From contig JAISRW010000182.1 of the NCBI GenBank assembly GCA_031273405.1, forward strand, positions 1 to 8,754: a stretch of 8,754 nt of DNA, in the 5' to 3' direction. Below are positions 1 to 6,271 of this stretch, piece by piece; position 1 is the stretch's first letter; each line of letters opens with the position of its first letter. This stretch comes from Treponema sp. (GTDB lineage Bacteria; Spirochaetota; Spirochaetia; Treponematales; Breznakiellaceae). The notes beneath the pieces are model-generated. The model saw only the letters and a list, made by a program, of their open reading frames with translations, ran no database searches and was not told the DNA's origin. The translations under genes and the position numbers were made by a program.

Positions 1-22
1 GAACCGAAGGTTCGCGGTTCGA
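1..22 (-). repeat. Palindromic repeat family B, copy 1 (truncated by window edge)
   Basis: Read on the minus strand, these 22 bases are identical to plus-strand bases 8519-8540, so the two copies lie in inverted orientation near opposite ends of the window. The segment contains the small dyad GAACC-GAA-GGTTC (1-13) followed by a further GGTTC. The full palindrome presumably continues left of position 1. The identity is read directly; membership of a dispersed family is inferred from the three copies in this window. Confidence 0.7.
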
Positions 23-73
23 CGTGTGGTCAGTGGTTAAATTTCTTCCGGTACTTGCCGGCGTGATGGAGGC

Positions 74-117
74 GGGGAGTTTTACCTTTCCCACAGGCTC
101 CCCGGAAACAGTCCGGG
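74..117. other. Overlapping alternative hairpins downstream of the tRNA gene
   Basis: Two inverted repeats share bases. GGGGAG (74-79) can pair with CTCCCC (98-103), while CCCGG (101-105) can pair with CCGGG (113-117) across a 7-base loop. They cannot both form fully. They lie beyond the tRNA terminator on the minus strand, so their role is unknown. The rest of 23-117 shows no gene or other signal that I recognise. Confidence 0.35.
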
Positions 118-150
118 AAAAGAAAAGGCCCCCCGCTATGCGAAGGGCCT
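118..150 (-). terminator. Rho-independent terminator of tRNA-Val
   Basis: On the minus strand, AGGCCC (revcomp of 145-150) pairs with GGGCCT (revcomp of 126-131). A possible inner CGC/GCG pairing lies in the loop. The stem is followed at once by TTTTCTTTT (revcomp of 118-126). The stem starts 7 bases beyond the tRNA 3' end, the usual layout for a single-gene tRNA transcript. Confidence 0.8.
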
Positions 151-156
151 GAAATT

Positions 157-230
157 TGGGCGATGGGGGACTTGAACCCACGACCCCTAGCATGTCAAGC
201 TAGTGCTCTCACCAACTGAGCTAACCGCCC
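157..230 (-). tRNA. tRNA-Val (anticodon GAC)
   Basis: This gene carries valine to GUC/GUU codons. The complement folds into a cloverleaf. The acceptor stem GGGCGGT/ATCGCCC includes one G-U pair. The D arm is GCTC...GAGC and the anticodon stem is CTAGC/GCTAG. The seven-base loop TTGACAT puts GAC at positions 34-36. The variable loop has five bases and the T loop is TTCAAGT. The discriminator is A (complement of 157), and CCA is not encoded, since the next bases read AAT, so it must be added enzymatically. One oddity is that the T stem GTGGG/CCCCC has a U-C mismatch at its second pair (positions 50-64). The gene has its own promoter and terminator and lies downstream of the transglutaminase gene on the same strand. 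Confidence 0.95.
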
Positions 231-281
231 GTAAGTCCTTATATATACCTTAAAAATCATTCAATGTCAACCGGGCGGTTA
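222..281. repeat. 10-bp perfect inverted repeat bracketing the tRNA promoter
   Basis: TAACCGCCCG (222-231) and CGGGCGGTTA (272-281) are perfect reverse complements, 40 bases apart. One arm is the 5' acceptor strand of the tRNA (bases 1-9 plus the preceding base). The other lies just upstream of the -35. In a transcript reading through from the transglutaminase gene, the arms could pair and occupy the tRNA 5' end. A transcript from the tRNA promoter would lack the distal arm. Confidence 0.6.
242..270 (-). promoter_or_regulatory. Sigma-70 promoter of tRNA-Val
   Basis: On the minus strand, a perfect -35 TTGACA (revcomp of 265-270) is followed by exactly 17 bases and the -10 hexamer TATATA (revcomp of 242-247). 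The tRNA begins 12 bases past the -10, so the expected leader is only about five bases. It is the strongest promoter match in the window and lies in the 78-bp gap after the transglutaminase stop codon. Confidence 0.85.
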
Positions 282-308
282 CAATTCTTTTCCTGAGATT
301 TAGTCCAA

Positions 309-3300
309 TCACGGTACTAGTTCAAGGCCGCCGAAAAGCGCGTCCCCTAGAGCCTGGGAAAACGCGGTTCTATCCTGGGCGGCAAGGGATCTGAGGGGCA
401 GATTTTTCTTAACAACCGAAATGCCCCGGCCTTCGTCATAAAGCTCGCAGCGTATATCGCCGTTTCCGGCCTCCAGGGCGAGGGTATAGCGGGGAATCCT
501 GCCCCCGGCCGTATCGATCCCCGCTTCCCGCGCCGCCTTTCGCAGGACCGCCTCGGCATGGGGAGCCGCCCCGCTTATCCGCAGTGCCGCCTGCAGCCTG
601 ATGCCCTTCTGCCTCAAAGCGCCCCTGTTGATGGCAAAGAGCCGTTCGGCGGCATCGGCCTTCTCGTCTTTCCCGCCCTTTTGGGCCAACTCACCGTAAG
701 CCTGGGCGATCATGTCCCGCTCCCATCGGGCGTCAAAAGCCTCCAGGCCCCGGCGTATGAGTTCCGCGTTTTTTAGCAGAATTCCTTCTTCCAGATCGTA
801 AGAAGCGGAGGAAGGGGCTATGAGAGGTTCTTCAAAGGCTCTGGCCCTGCGCAGATAACCCAGAGCCCGCCGGGGATAGGACCGGAAGGCATAGTAGTAC
901 TGGAGCAGGGCCTCCGGATGGTAGTCCCCCTCCCTGTCCCCGGCCCTGTAGGCGTCCGCCGACAGGAGGCTGTACTTCCTGAAAAGCTGCCGGTGGACCG
1001 CCGCCTTAAACCGGAAGGAAACAAGCCGGGAAAGGGAATGGAATGTGCCGCCTAAACCGCTGCGGGGAACAAAGGCTTCGGTTTTTTCCAGGCCCTCATA
1101 GATATCCGTGAGGATTTCGTGGATATCCCGCTTGTAGCGTACCGGATCTATGCCGTAATTGAGCATCCAGCTCTGGTCTCCCGCCTTAAGGCAGTCTTCG
1201 GCATAAAGCCTTGCCTCATCGAGGCGGCCCCAAATCTGGAACACCTGGGCAAGATTCACCTTGGAAAGGGGGGAACTGTCCATTTCATAGGCCCGCTGGA
1301 ATTCTTCCAGGGCTTGCCTGAGTTCCATCCGGCGGAGGAACAATTCGCCCTGGGCAAGGCGGCCGGAGGCCCTGTCCTGGGCTTCCAGGGAGGCGCTGGT
1401 CCTCTCGTAAGCCAAGTTGAATTGGTAGAACCGGCTTTCGAGGATCGAAAGGTTGTAGTGCGCCACCGCCGCGAAGATCCTGTTCCCCGTGGATTCGGCT
1501 TCCCGGATTGCGTCCAGATACCAGGCCTTCGCCTCGTTGTAAACAAACAGGTCGGAATAGATAGTGCCCAGGGTCATGGAAAAATCCGCGTCCGGCCCCA
1601 TCCGTTCCTGGGCGTCCAGCAGGAGCCGGCGGCCGTCTCCCAGCCGGTGGATTTTGTAGTACATCCACCCCAGGTTGCCTATGGCCTCTTTGTCATCCGG
1701 GATGATGGCCAGATATTTTTCCAGGTAACCCGCCGAAAGGCTGTCTTCGTTCAGATAACCCGCGGTTCGGGACAGTTGGAACAGGAGCTCCGTGTCCCGG
1801 GGTATGAGCCTTTCCAGGGAGCGGTATTCGTCCCAGGCCAGGCGGTAGAACCGGCGGTTATAATAGAGGTTCCCCAGGGCCCAGGGGAAGCGTATATCCC
1901 CGGGATAGAGTTTGGTCCCCAGGGTGTAGAATTCTACCGCCCGCTCCCAGTTTTCCGCCTCCTGGGCGTCCTGGGCGTTCTCATAGAGGGCGTCCGCGTC
2001 CCCCGCCGGGTTTTGGGCGGCGCTCCTGTCTCCTCCCAGGACAAGAAACGCCGCGGCCAGGAGGAGGACGGTCAGGGTATCCCTCTTGCCCCTGCCGGCG
2101 GGCAGAATCAGCGCCAGGGGAGGCAGGACCCAGGCGAGGACCCGCCGCCCCAGGGGGATAAAGGCCCCGTAGGAAAGGCCGAAGCGCCGGTAATCCTCCC
2201 GCATGGCGAGCCGCTCCGCCGGGCCGTAATCCGGGGCGAACCGGGCCTCGGCGTAATCCTGGTACAGGGCGTAGATGCCGGGCAAAGACGCCTCCAGGGC
2301 GGCGGCCCATTCGGATTCGCCGAGGGAGGCCGGTCTTTTTATGCCTCCCAGGGCAAGGCGCCGCCCGGCATGGGCCCAGAGGAAGAAGGCCCTTTTCCGC
2401 CGGTTGCTCCCTACCAGGGAAAGCCAGAAGAAACCGGAGCGGGTCAGGAGGAACAGCAGGAGCAGAACCGCCGGAACCAGAACCGGGCCGTTCTTTTGCA
2501 GGAACCTGAGGGTTTCCTTTCCCAGGGCCGCCAAATCCCCGGCTTCGTTTTTTTCCTCCCCTTCTTTGGGAGTGAGGCGGGAATGGTTATCAAGAATTTC
2601 CTTCATCAGCCTTTCAAAGAGCTCGGAGGGGGTTCCCGAAGAAAAGCGGAATTCCTCGCCCTCGGCGAGCTGCTCGGAGGTAGGATCGTATTCGATCCAG
2701 CCGTAAGAGGGGAACCAGACTTCTACCCAGGCATGGGCCATATCCGCCCGGACGGGGTAATAACCAAAAGCCTCGGTAGAGGGGTCAATGAAAAATCCGG
2801 CCGCTACCCGGCTGGGGATTCCCAAAGACCGGAGCAGCACGGTAAAGGCGAAGGCGTAATAGGAACAATACCCCCTTTTGCCGGTAAAAAGAAAATGTTT
2901 TAACTGATTCCCGTCGGGGGCTATGCCCGGCTTGAGGCTGTAACGGTAATCGCCGTATTTAAGGTAATCGTAAAGCGCCTGTATTTTTGCCCAGTACAAT
3001 TCGGTTCCCCCGGTAATCCCGAGAGCGAAGTCCGCAATGTCCCGATCGCCGCCGTAGTCGGTATAAAAGGCATATTCCTCGCCGCTCATGCCGAGGGTTT
3101 CCGCGGAAGGCGGCTCCCGTACCGCGTCGATGAGCTCGAAGGGCATGGTCGAAGTGGTGTAACTCCGGACCGCGTAGGCGGAACTAAAGGAAGAAGCGTC
3201 CCAGGTTTCAAAGGGGACCACCTCAACAGGCATATTCATGCCGATGAAGGCTGAGGAATCAAAATTCACCAGATAGTATTCCTGCCCGGTGACCAGGTAG

Positions 3301-4310
3301 TCCCTTATGGCGTCCCTGTCCGGCAGCATGAGGGGTCTGTCGGGCAGATACTGGGGGTGGGCTTTTTCGTCGATGATCTGGTGGCGAAAAAAACCAAGCT
3401 TCGCGTCGTAGCCCGAGAGGGTATAGCGCCTGAGGAGAATATGCTCGTCGTAGGTATCTTTTTTGACTATCAGCACCAGATCGTCGTTGAGGCTGATTTC
3501 CGGCTCCAGCCTGATAAGCTGGGAAAAATCGAAACTGAAAAGCTTGGGTTCCAGGAGCCCCCCGCCCCGTTCCGCCGCCTTTTCCTGGGAAGGCCCGACA
3601 AAGAAGGCCCCGCCGAGAATCACCATGACGAAGAAGGCCAGAGCCGCGGCGGCGCTTTCTTTTTTCCCCACCTTGAATTCCGGGGGGGCCGACAGGATGA
3701 GGCTCAGGATTTGCAGGAAAAGGATGAGGGCGAAGACGGCGATCATCAGCACGGGCCAGCGGTAGGCTTCGATCGAGGCGGCGGGGCTTATGCTGAAAAT
3801 CACCAGGAAAAGGGTGTCGGCGGCTATGATGTCCCCCCGCAGGAAAAGCCGGGACTTGAGGCTGAAGTAGGAGGTCGCCGCCGTCCAATAAAAGGGGAGG
3901 AGGGACACGAAGTTGTTCCGGTCCAGATTGAGGAGCAGGGAATCAAAGAGAAGCTCCGCCTCAGGCCAGGGAAGGAGCCGGCGCGGCAGGGCGATAAAAA
4001 GCCTCGCCCCCCAGGGGATGAGGGCGATGACCCAGAGGGCCGGCAGGGGCCTTAAGCCCTTGAGGTAGATAAACAGGGCCGCCGTAAAAGCCCCCAGGAG
4101 GGCCGCGGCGAAGACCGGGGTATCCGCCAGATCCGCCGCCAGAAACCTGAGCTGCCAGAGAAGCATAAACAAGGCGGCTGTGCGGGGTATGAGGGAGTAC
4201 GCCCAGGGACAGCTTTTTTTCAGGGAAAGGCCCGTTGAGGACATACATTCAGCATAGTATAAAAGGCCGCTTTGTTTAAGCCGGAAGGGAGGGAGGCAGG
4301 ACCGGCGCAT
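309..4310 (-). CDS. Membrane transglutaminase-like protein fused to a TPR region
   Basis: This 1333-residue protein joins a TgpA-like membrane transglutaminase to a TPR region. An N-terminal block has about six membrane segments (roughly residues 45-58, 62-83, 88-108, 161-178, 185-207, 218-239). An extracytoplasmic stretch leads into the transglutaminase core at about 440-545, with Cys482 (GYCSYYA), His526 (AHAWVE) and Asp542 (YDPT) as the apparent catalytic triad. A membrane segment at about 608-623 and a DUF4129-like segment (640-710) follow. Residues 743-765 resemble a signal peptide (basic, hydrophobic, then SAAQ), after which about eight TPR-like helical repeats run from 770 to 1045. The tail (1225-1330) is unrecognised. 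The triad implies peptidase or transamidase activity outside the membrane; the substrate is unknown. The start is uncertain: neither the first ATG nor the ATG at 4244 (residue 23) has a Shine-Dalgarno sequence, and 4244 may be correct. The MoxR and DUF58 genes often found beside such proteins are not in this window. Confidence 0.88.
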   Translation of the reverse strand: MRRSCLPPFRLKQSGLLYYAECMSSTGLSLKKSCPWAYSLIPRTAALFMLLWQLRFLAADLADTPVFAAALLGAFTAALFIYLKGLRPLPALWVIALIPWGARLFIALPRRLLPWPEAELLFDSLLLNLDRNNFVSLLPFYWTAATSYFSLKSRLFLRGDIIAADTLFLVIFSISPAASIEAYRWPVLMIAVFALILFLQILSLILSAPPEFKVGKKESAAAALAFFVMVILGGAFFVGPSQEKAAERGGGLLEPKLFSFDFSQLIRLEPEISLNDDLVLIVKKDTYDEHILLRRYTLSGYDAKLGFFRHQIIDEKAHPQYLPDRPLMLPDRDAIRDYLVTGQEYYLVNFDSSAFIGMNMPVEVVPFETWDASSFSSAYAVRSYTTSTMPFELIDAVREPPSAETLGMSGEEYAFYTDYGGDRDIADFALGITGGTELYWAKIQALYDYLKYGDYRYSLKPGIAPDGNQLKHFLFTGKRGYCSYYAFAFTVLLRSLGIPSRVAAGFFIDPSTEAFGYYPVRADMAHAWVEVWFPSYGWIEYDPTSEQLAEGEEFRFSSGTPSELFERLMKEILDNHSRLTPKEGEEKNEAGDLAALGKETLRFLQKNGPVLVPAVLLLLFLLTRSGFFWLSLVGSNRRKRAFFLWAHAGRRLALGGIKRPASLGESEWAAALEASLPGIYALYQDYAEARFAPDYGPAERLAMREDYRRFGLSYGAFIPLGRRVLAWVLPPLALILPAGRGKRDTLTVLLLAAAFLVLGGDRSAAQNPAGDADALYENAQDAQEAENWERAVEFYTLGTKLYPGDIRFPWALGNLYYNRRFYRLAWDEYRSLERLIPRDTELLFQLSRTAGYLNEDSLSAGYLEKYLAIIPDDKEAIGNLGWMYYKIHRLGDGRRLLLDAQERMGPDADFSMTLGTIYSDLFVYNEAKAWYLDAIREAESTGNRIFAAVAHYNLSILESRFYQFNLAYERTSASLEAQDRASGRLAQGELFLRRMELRQALEEFQRAYEMDSSPLSKVNLAQVFQIWGRLDEARLYAEDCLKAGDQSWMLNYGIDPVRYKRDIHEILTDIYEGLEKTEAFVPRSGLGGTFHSLSRLVSFRFKAAVHRQLFRKYSLLSADAYRAGDREGDYHPEALLQYYYAFRSYPRRALGYLRRARAFEEPLIAPSSASYDLEEGILLKNAELIRRGLEAFDARWERDMIAQAYGELAQKGGKDEKADAAERLFAINRGALRQKGIRLQAALRISGAAPHAEAVLRKAAREAGIDTAGGRIPRYTLALEAGNGDIRCELYDEGRGISVVKKNLPLRSLAAQDRTAFSQALGDALFGGLELVP

Positions 4311-4330
4311 ACAGGAATTCTGATCCCCCG

Positions 4331-4376
4331 ATTACACGGATTAAGAAGCAATCGTTCCCTAAATCCGTTAAATCCG
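4331..4376. repeat. Short ATCCGT/ACGGAT repeat cluster in an intergenic gap
   Basis: The 81-bp gap between the CYTH and transglutaminase genes contains ACGGATT (4336-4342), its reverse complement AATCCGT (4362-4368), and the direct repeat AAATCCG at 4361 and 4370, nine bases apart. This resembles the dispersed ACGGATTA-type tracts found between genes in many bacteria and may be a decayed copy. No terminator T-run follows, so the two leftward genes could still be co-transcribed. Confidence 0.4.
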
Positions 4377-4391
4377 CATAAGCCGTGGACT

Positions 4392-4958
4392 CTAGGAGTC
4401 TGTTGCGCGAAGCATCTCCGTATAATAGCGGCTTTCCAGGGCTTCCTCGCCTATTCCCAGGTCTCCCAGGAAGAGCAAAAGTTCCTTCCCGGCCCCGTCC
4501 AGGGTTTCCCCGTCTTTTTTGTCACTGAGGATCTCAAGCTCGATAAACCAGCCCAGGCCCTCCACCTCGCATAGTTCCGCGTTGATTCTTCCGCGGCTAT
4601 AGGCCCAGCCTTTCTTCTTCTTGGAGATCCCCTTTTCACACCCCAGGAGGCCGATTAAATCCTCAAATTCCTTGGCCTGGGAAACATCAAATTCCCTCTC
4701 ATCGTTTATTTCGATCCCCTTTCGCACTTCCTTCGCTTTATAGGTAACGTGTATAATGACGGAACTTTCCCCGCCGGGAGAGACGTCTTTTTCTCTGCGG
4801 ACCCTTATACCCGAAGGGGGAATGGCGGGGGCCGGTTTTTGGGGAAACCAGTAGGCGTCTTCTTTTTCAAAAGCCCCTCTATATACGGCAAGGGCTTCCA
4901 GCCTGGTTTTCAATCGCTCCGGGTTTTCCACACGGGCTTTTAATTCGATCTCCGTCAT
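4392..4958 (-). CDS. CYTH-domain protein (class IV adenylate cyclase / triphosphatase family)
   Basis: This 188-residue protein spans essentially one CYTH domain, a tunnel fold that binds triphosphate substrates with divalent metal. Members include CyaB-type adenylate cyclases, thiamine triphosphatases and inorganic triphosphatases. The signature ExExK is at the extreme N-terminus (Glu3, Glu5, Lys7). Further matches are IRVRRE with Arg52 and Arg54, YKAK with Lys74 and Lys76, an acidic/basic strand NDEREF (85-90), RGRINAEL with Glu128, and FIELE with Glu140 and Glu142. Sequence alone does not separate cyclase from phosphatase. The start ATG is preceded by AAGGAG with an 11-base spacer, slightly long. 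The TAG stop lies inside a small dyad GACTC-TAG-GAGTC (4388-4400). It is transcribed divergently from the SDR gene and lies 81 bp upstream of the transglutaminase gene on the same strand. Confidence 0.88.
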   Translation of the reverse strand: MTEIELKARVENPERLKTRLEALAVYRGAFEKEDAYWFPQKPAPAIPPSGIRVRREKDVSPGGESSVIIHVTYKAKEVRKGIEINDEREFDVSQAKEFEDLIGLLGCEKGISKKKKGWAYSRGRINAELCEVEGLGWFIELEILSDKKDGETLDGAGKELLLFLGDLGIGEEALESRYYTEMLRATDS

Positions 4959-4983
4959 ATTGCGAAATTCTCCTTGTTTTCGT

Positions 4984-5013
4984 ATAATAATATTATTATC
5001 GGGTTTTTCCCAA
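4984..5013 (-). promoter_or_regulatory. Putative promoter of the CYTH gene
   Basis: On the minus strand, TTGGGA (revcomp of 5008-5013) is followed by 18 bases and TATTAT (revcomp of 4984-4989), about 25 bases before the start codon. The -35 lies in the left arm of the palindrome at 5006-5034. The -10 lies in a perfect 16-bp AT palindrome, ATAATAAT/ATTATTAT (4984-4999). The -35 is a weak match, so this is tentative. Confidence 0.45.
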
Positions 5014-5034
5014 AACTCGGTTAGTTTTGGGAAA
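5006..5034. repeat. Palindromic repeat family A, copy 1 (divergent promoter region)
   Basis: TTTCCCAAAACT (5006-5017) and AGTTTTGGGAAA (5023-5034) form a perfect 12-bp stem with loop CGGTT, followed by GCATC. The sequence CCCAAAACTCGGTT is identical to 8305-8318 in the copy after the sigma factor gene. It lies between two divergent genes, so it cannot be a normal terminator for either. Its arms carry TTGGGA in both directions. Confidence 0.85.
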
Positions 5035-5054
5035 GCATCTATCGTTTGTATATT
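5027..5054 (+). promoter_or_regulatory. Putative promoter of the SDR epimerase gene
   Basis: TTGGGA (5027-5032), in the right arm of the palindrome, is followed by 16 bases and TATATT (5049-5054), about 32 bases before the start codon. The -10 matches five of six consensus bases; the -35 is weak. It mirrors the arrangement on the other strand. Confidence 0.45.
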
Positions 5055-5086
5055 TCATGAAGGACAATAGTCCGTGAGGAGGCAGA

Positions 5087-6025
5087 ATGGCTGTGTTCAT
5101 TACCGGTGCGGGGGGGTTCCTTGGCCGCTCTTTGGTTGATACCCTGATTGCCCGGGGCCAAAGGGTGCTTGCTTTTGATTATGCGTCTCCACCCGATAGG
5201 GTGCTCGAAGCCTGGAAGGGTAGGGCCGAATTTCGTCAGGGGGACATCAGGGACGCCCAGGCTATTGCCGCCCTCATAGAAGAGTCGGGAAGGCAGGACC
5301 CGATTGTTCACTTGGCCGGGATTTTAACCGCCGGCTGCGACAGGGACCCCTCCGCCGCCATTGCGGTTAATCTGGGGGGGACCCGCAATGTCCTGGAGGG
5401 GGCTCTCTCCCAGGGGCGGCGGGTTGTTTTCGCCAGCACCATCGGCGTTTACGGCCGCTTTCTTCCCCAGCCCATAACCGAGGACATGAAGCTGGAGCCC
5501 GACGGATGGTACGGCCTCACCAAGCTCATGGCCGAGGAGATGGGGCTTCTCTATAACAGGAGGCACGGCCTGGACTTCAGGGCCGTCCGCTTTGCCGCCG
5601 TCACCGGGGCCAACCGTACCGCCGTCGGTTCCGCCAGCCTCTTCACTTCCCTGATCCCCGAAAAGGCCGCCAAAGGAGAACCCTATGCCATAGAGGTTAC
5701 TCCCGATACCTCCTATCCCGTGGTATACATCAAAGACGCGGTGGATGCCCTCATACGTCTCATGACCGTCGGGGAGGCAAAAAGCCGCATATACAATATT
5801 GCCTCCGGCAATGTGGTGGTCAGCAGGATGGTGGAGTATGTCCAAAAGATAATCCCCGGCGCCCGATATACCTATGAACCGGTGGAAGATATTATGGCCG
5901 TGGTCTCGGGTTACAAGGAATGGACCATAGGCTGCGGCAAAGCCGCCGCTGAAATAGGCTGGAAGCTCGCTTACGGGGTGGAGAAAATGGCCGACGACAT
6001 CATAGCCGCGGTCCGGGGTTCCTGA
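5087..6025 (+). CDS. NAD(P)-dependent epimerase/dehydratase (extended SDR)
   Basis: This 312-residue protein has the hallmarks of an extended short-chain dehydrogenase/reductase. The nucleotide-binding motif TGAGGFLG is at residues 6-13, with an acidic Asp31 after the second strand that favours NAD(H). GDIRD is at 52-56 and HLAGIL at 75-80. The active-site Ser/Thr is at 117-118 (FASTIGVYG), and YGLTK gives Tyr142 and Lys146. The C-terminal substrate lobe contains TSYPVVYIKDAVDAL (208-222). Such enzymes oxidise, epimerise or dehydrate nucleotide sugars or related hydroxy substrates in the cytoplasm; the substrate cannot be read here. UDP-sugar epimerase and L-threonine dehydrogenase relatives are both possible. 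The start is well supported: GAGGAGG at 5076-5082 lies four bases before the ATG. It is about the usual length and looks intact. It appears monocistronic, since structured DNA and a new promoter follow. Confidence 0.88.
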   Translation: MAVFITGAGGFLGRSLVDTLIARGQRVLAFDYASPPDRVLEAWKGRAEFRQGDIRDAQAIAALIEESGRQDPIVHLAGILTAGCDRDPSAAIAVNLGGTRNVLEGALSQGRRVVFASTIGVYGRFLPQPITEDMKLEPDGWYGLTKLMAEEMGLLYNRRHGLDFRAVRFAAVTGANRTAVGSASLFTSLIPEKAAKGEPYAIEVTPDTSYPVVYIKDAVDALIRLMTVGEAKSRIYNIASGNVVVSRMVEYVQKIIPGARYTYEPVEDIMAVVSGYKEWTIGCGKAAAEIGWKLAYGVEKMADDIIAAVRGS

Positions 6026-6118
6026 AAACCCTAGGAGCCGCGGACCTTCGGTCCGATTGCGCTTGTAGGTTTTCAAAACCAGGGGATCCGGCAGACTGCC
6101 GGTTTGAAACCGCGGCTT
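6023..6118. other. Highly structured intergenic element with nested dyads
   Basis: Several perfect dyads overlap here. TGAAAACC (6023-6030) pairs with GGTTTTCA (6068-6075), extendable by TA/TA across a bulged C. AGCCGCGG (6036-6043) pairs with CCGCGGCT (6110-6117). CGGACC-TTC-GGTCCG (6041-6055) and CCGGCA-GAC-TGCCGG (6088-6102) are tight hairpins. GGTTT-TCA-AAACC (6068-6080) and CGGTT-TGA-AACCG (6100-6112) are weaker. The 8-bp outer pair would close a multi-branched structure. The element begins at the SDR stop codon, so it is probably transcribed as a 3' tail. No T-run follows, so it is not a classical terminator. Confidence 0.7.
6038..6055 (+). repeat. Palindromic repeat family B, copy 2
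   Basis: CCGCGGACCTTCGGTCCG matches 8524-8541 at 16 of 18 bases. The two differences (G6043 to A8529, C6053 to T8539) are opposite each other in the hairpin stem, so a G-C pair replaces an A-T pair and the stem is kept. Confidence 0.65.
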
Positions 6119-6191
6119 GAGAATTAATGGTGCTTTAATCGAAATTTATGCAGTTTTTTATAATTTCCTCTTTTCTTTGCATTTATTTTGC

Positions 6192-6220
6192 TTGTGAATA
6201 CCCCAAAACCGCGATATAAT
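6192..6220 (+). promoter_or_regulatory. Promoter of the LysM-sigma factor unit
   Basis: TTGTGA (6192-6197, four of six consensus bases) is followed by 17 bases and a perfect TATAAT (6215-6220). Transcription would start near 6227, giving a leader of about 45 bases before the LysM gene. The flanking 6121-6271 is AT-rich and shows no gene. Confidence 0.7.
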
Positions 6221-6271
6221 GGATGCTTGAACGGTAATAAAAAAGACAAGAAATGCCGATAAGATAAGGAT

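Noticed and set aside
1..230. Integration site of a mobile element at the tRNA 3' end
   Set aside because: There is no integrase and no duplicated tRNA 3' fragment in the window; the sequence after the tRNA is a normal terminator.
1119..2903. Long open frame (594 codons) on the plus strand inside the transglutaminase gene
   Set aside because: It is antisense to a gene with clear catalytic and TPR motifs, is Gly/Pro/Gln-rich with no recognisable domain, and is explained by the G+C-rich codon bias of the opposite strand.
5324..6076. Minus-strand open frame (250 codons) across the SDR gene
   Set aside because: It is Gly/Pro/His-rich shadow sequence opposite a gene with an intact TGxxGxxG and YxxxK.
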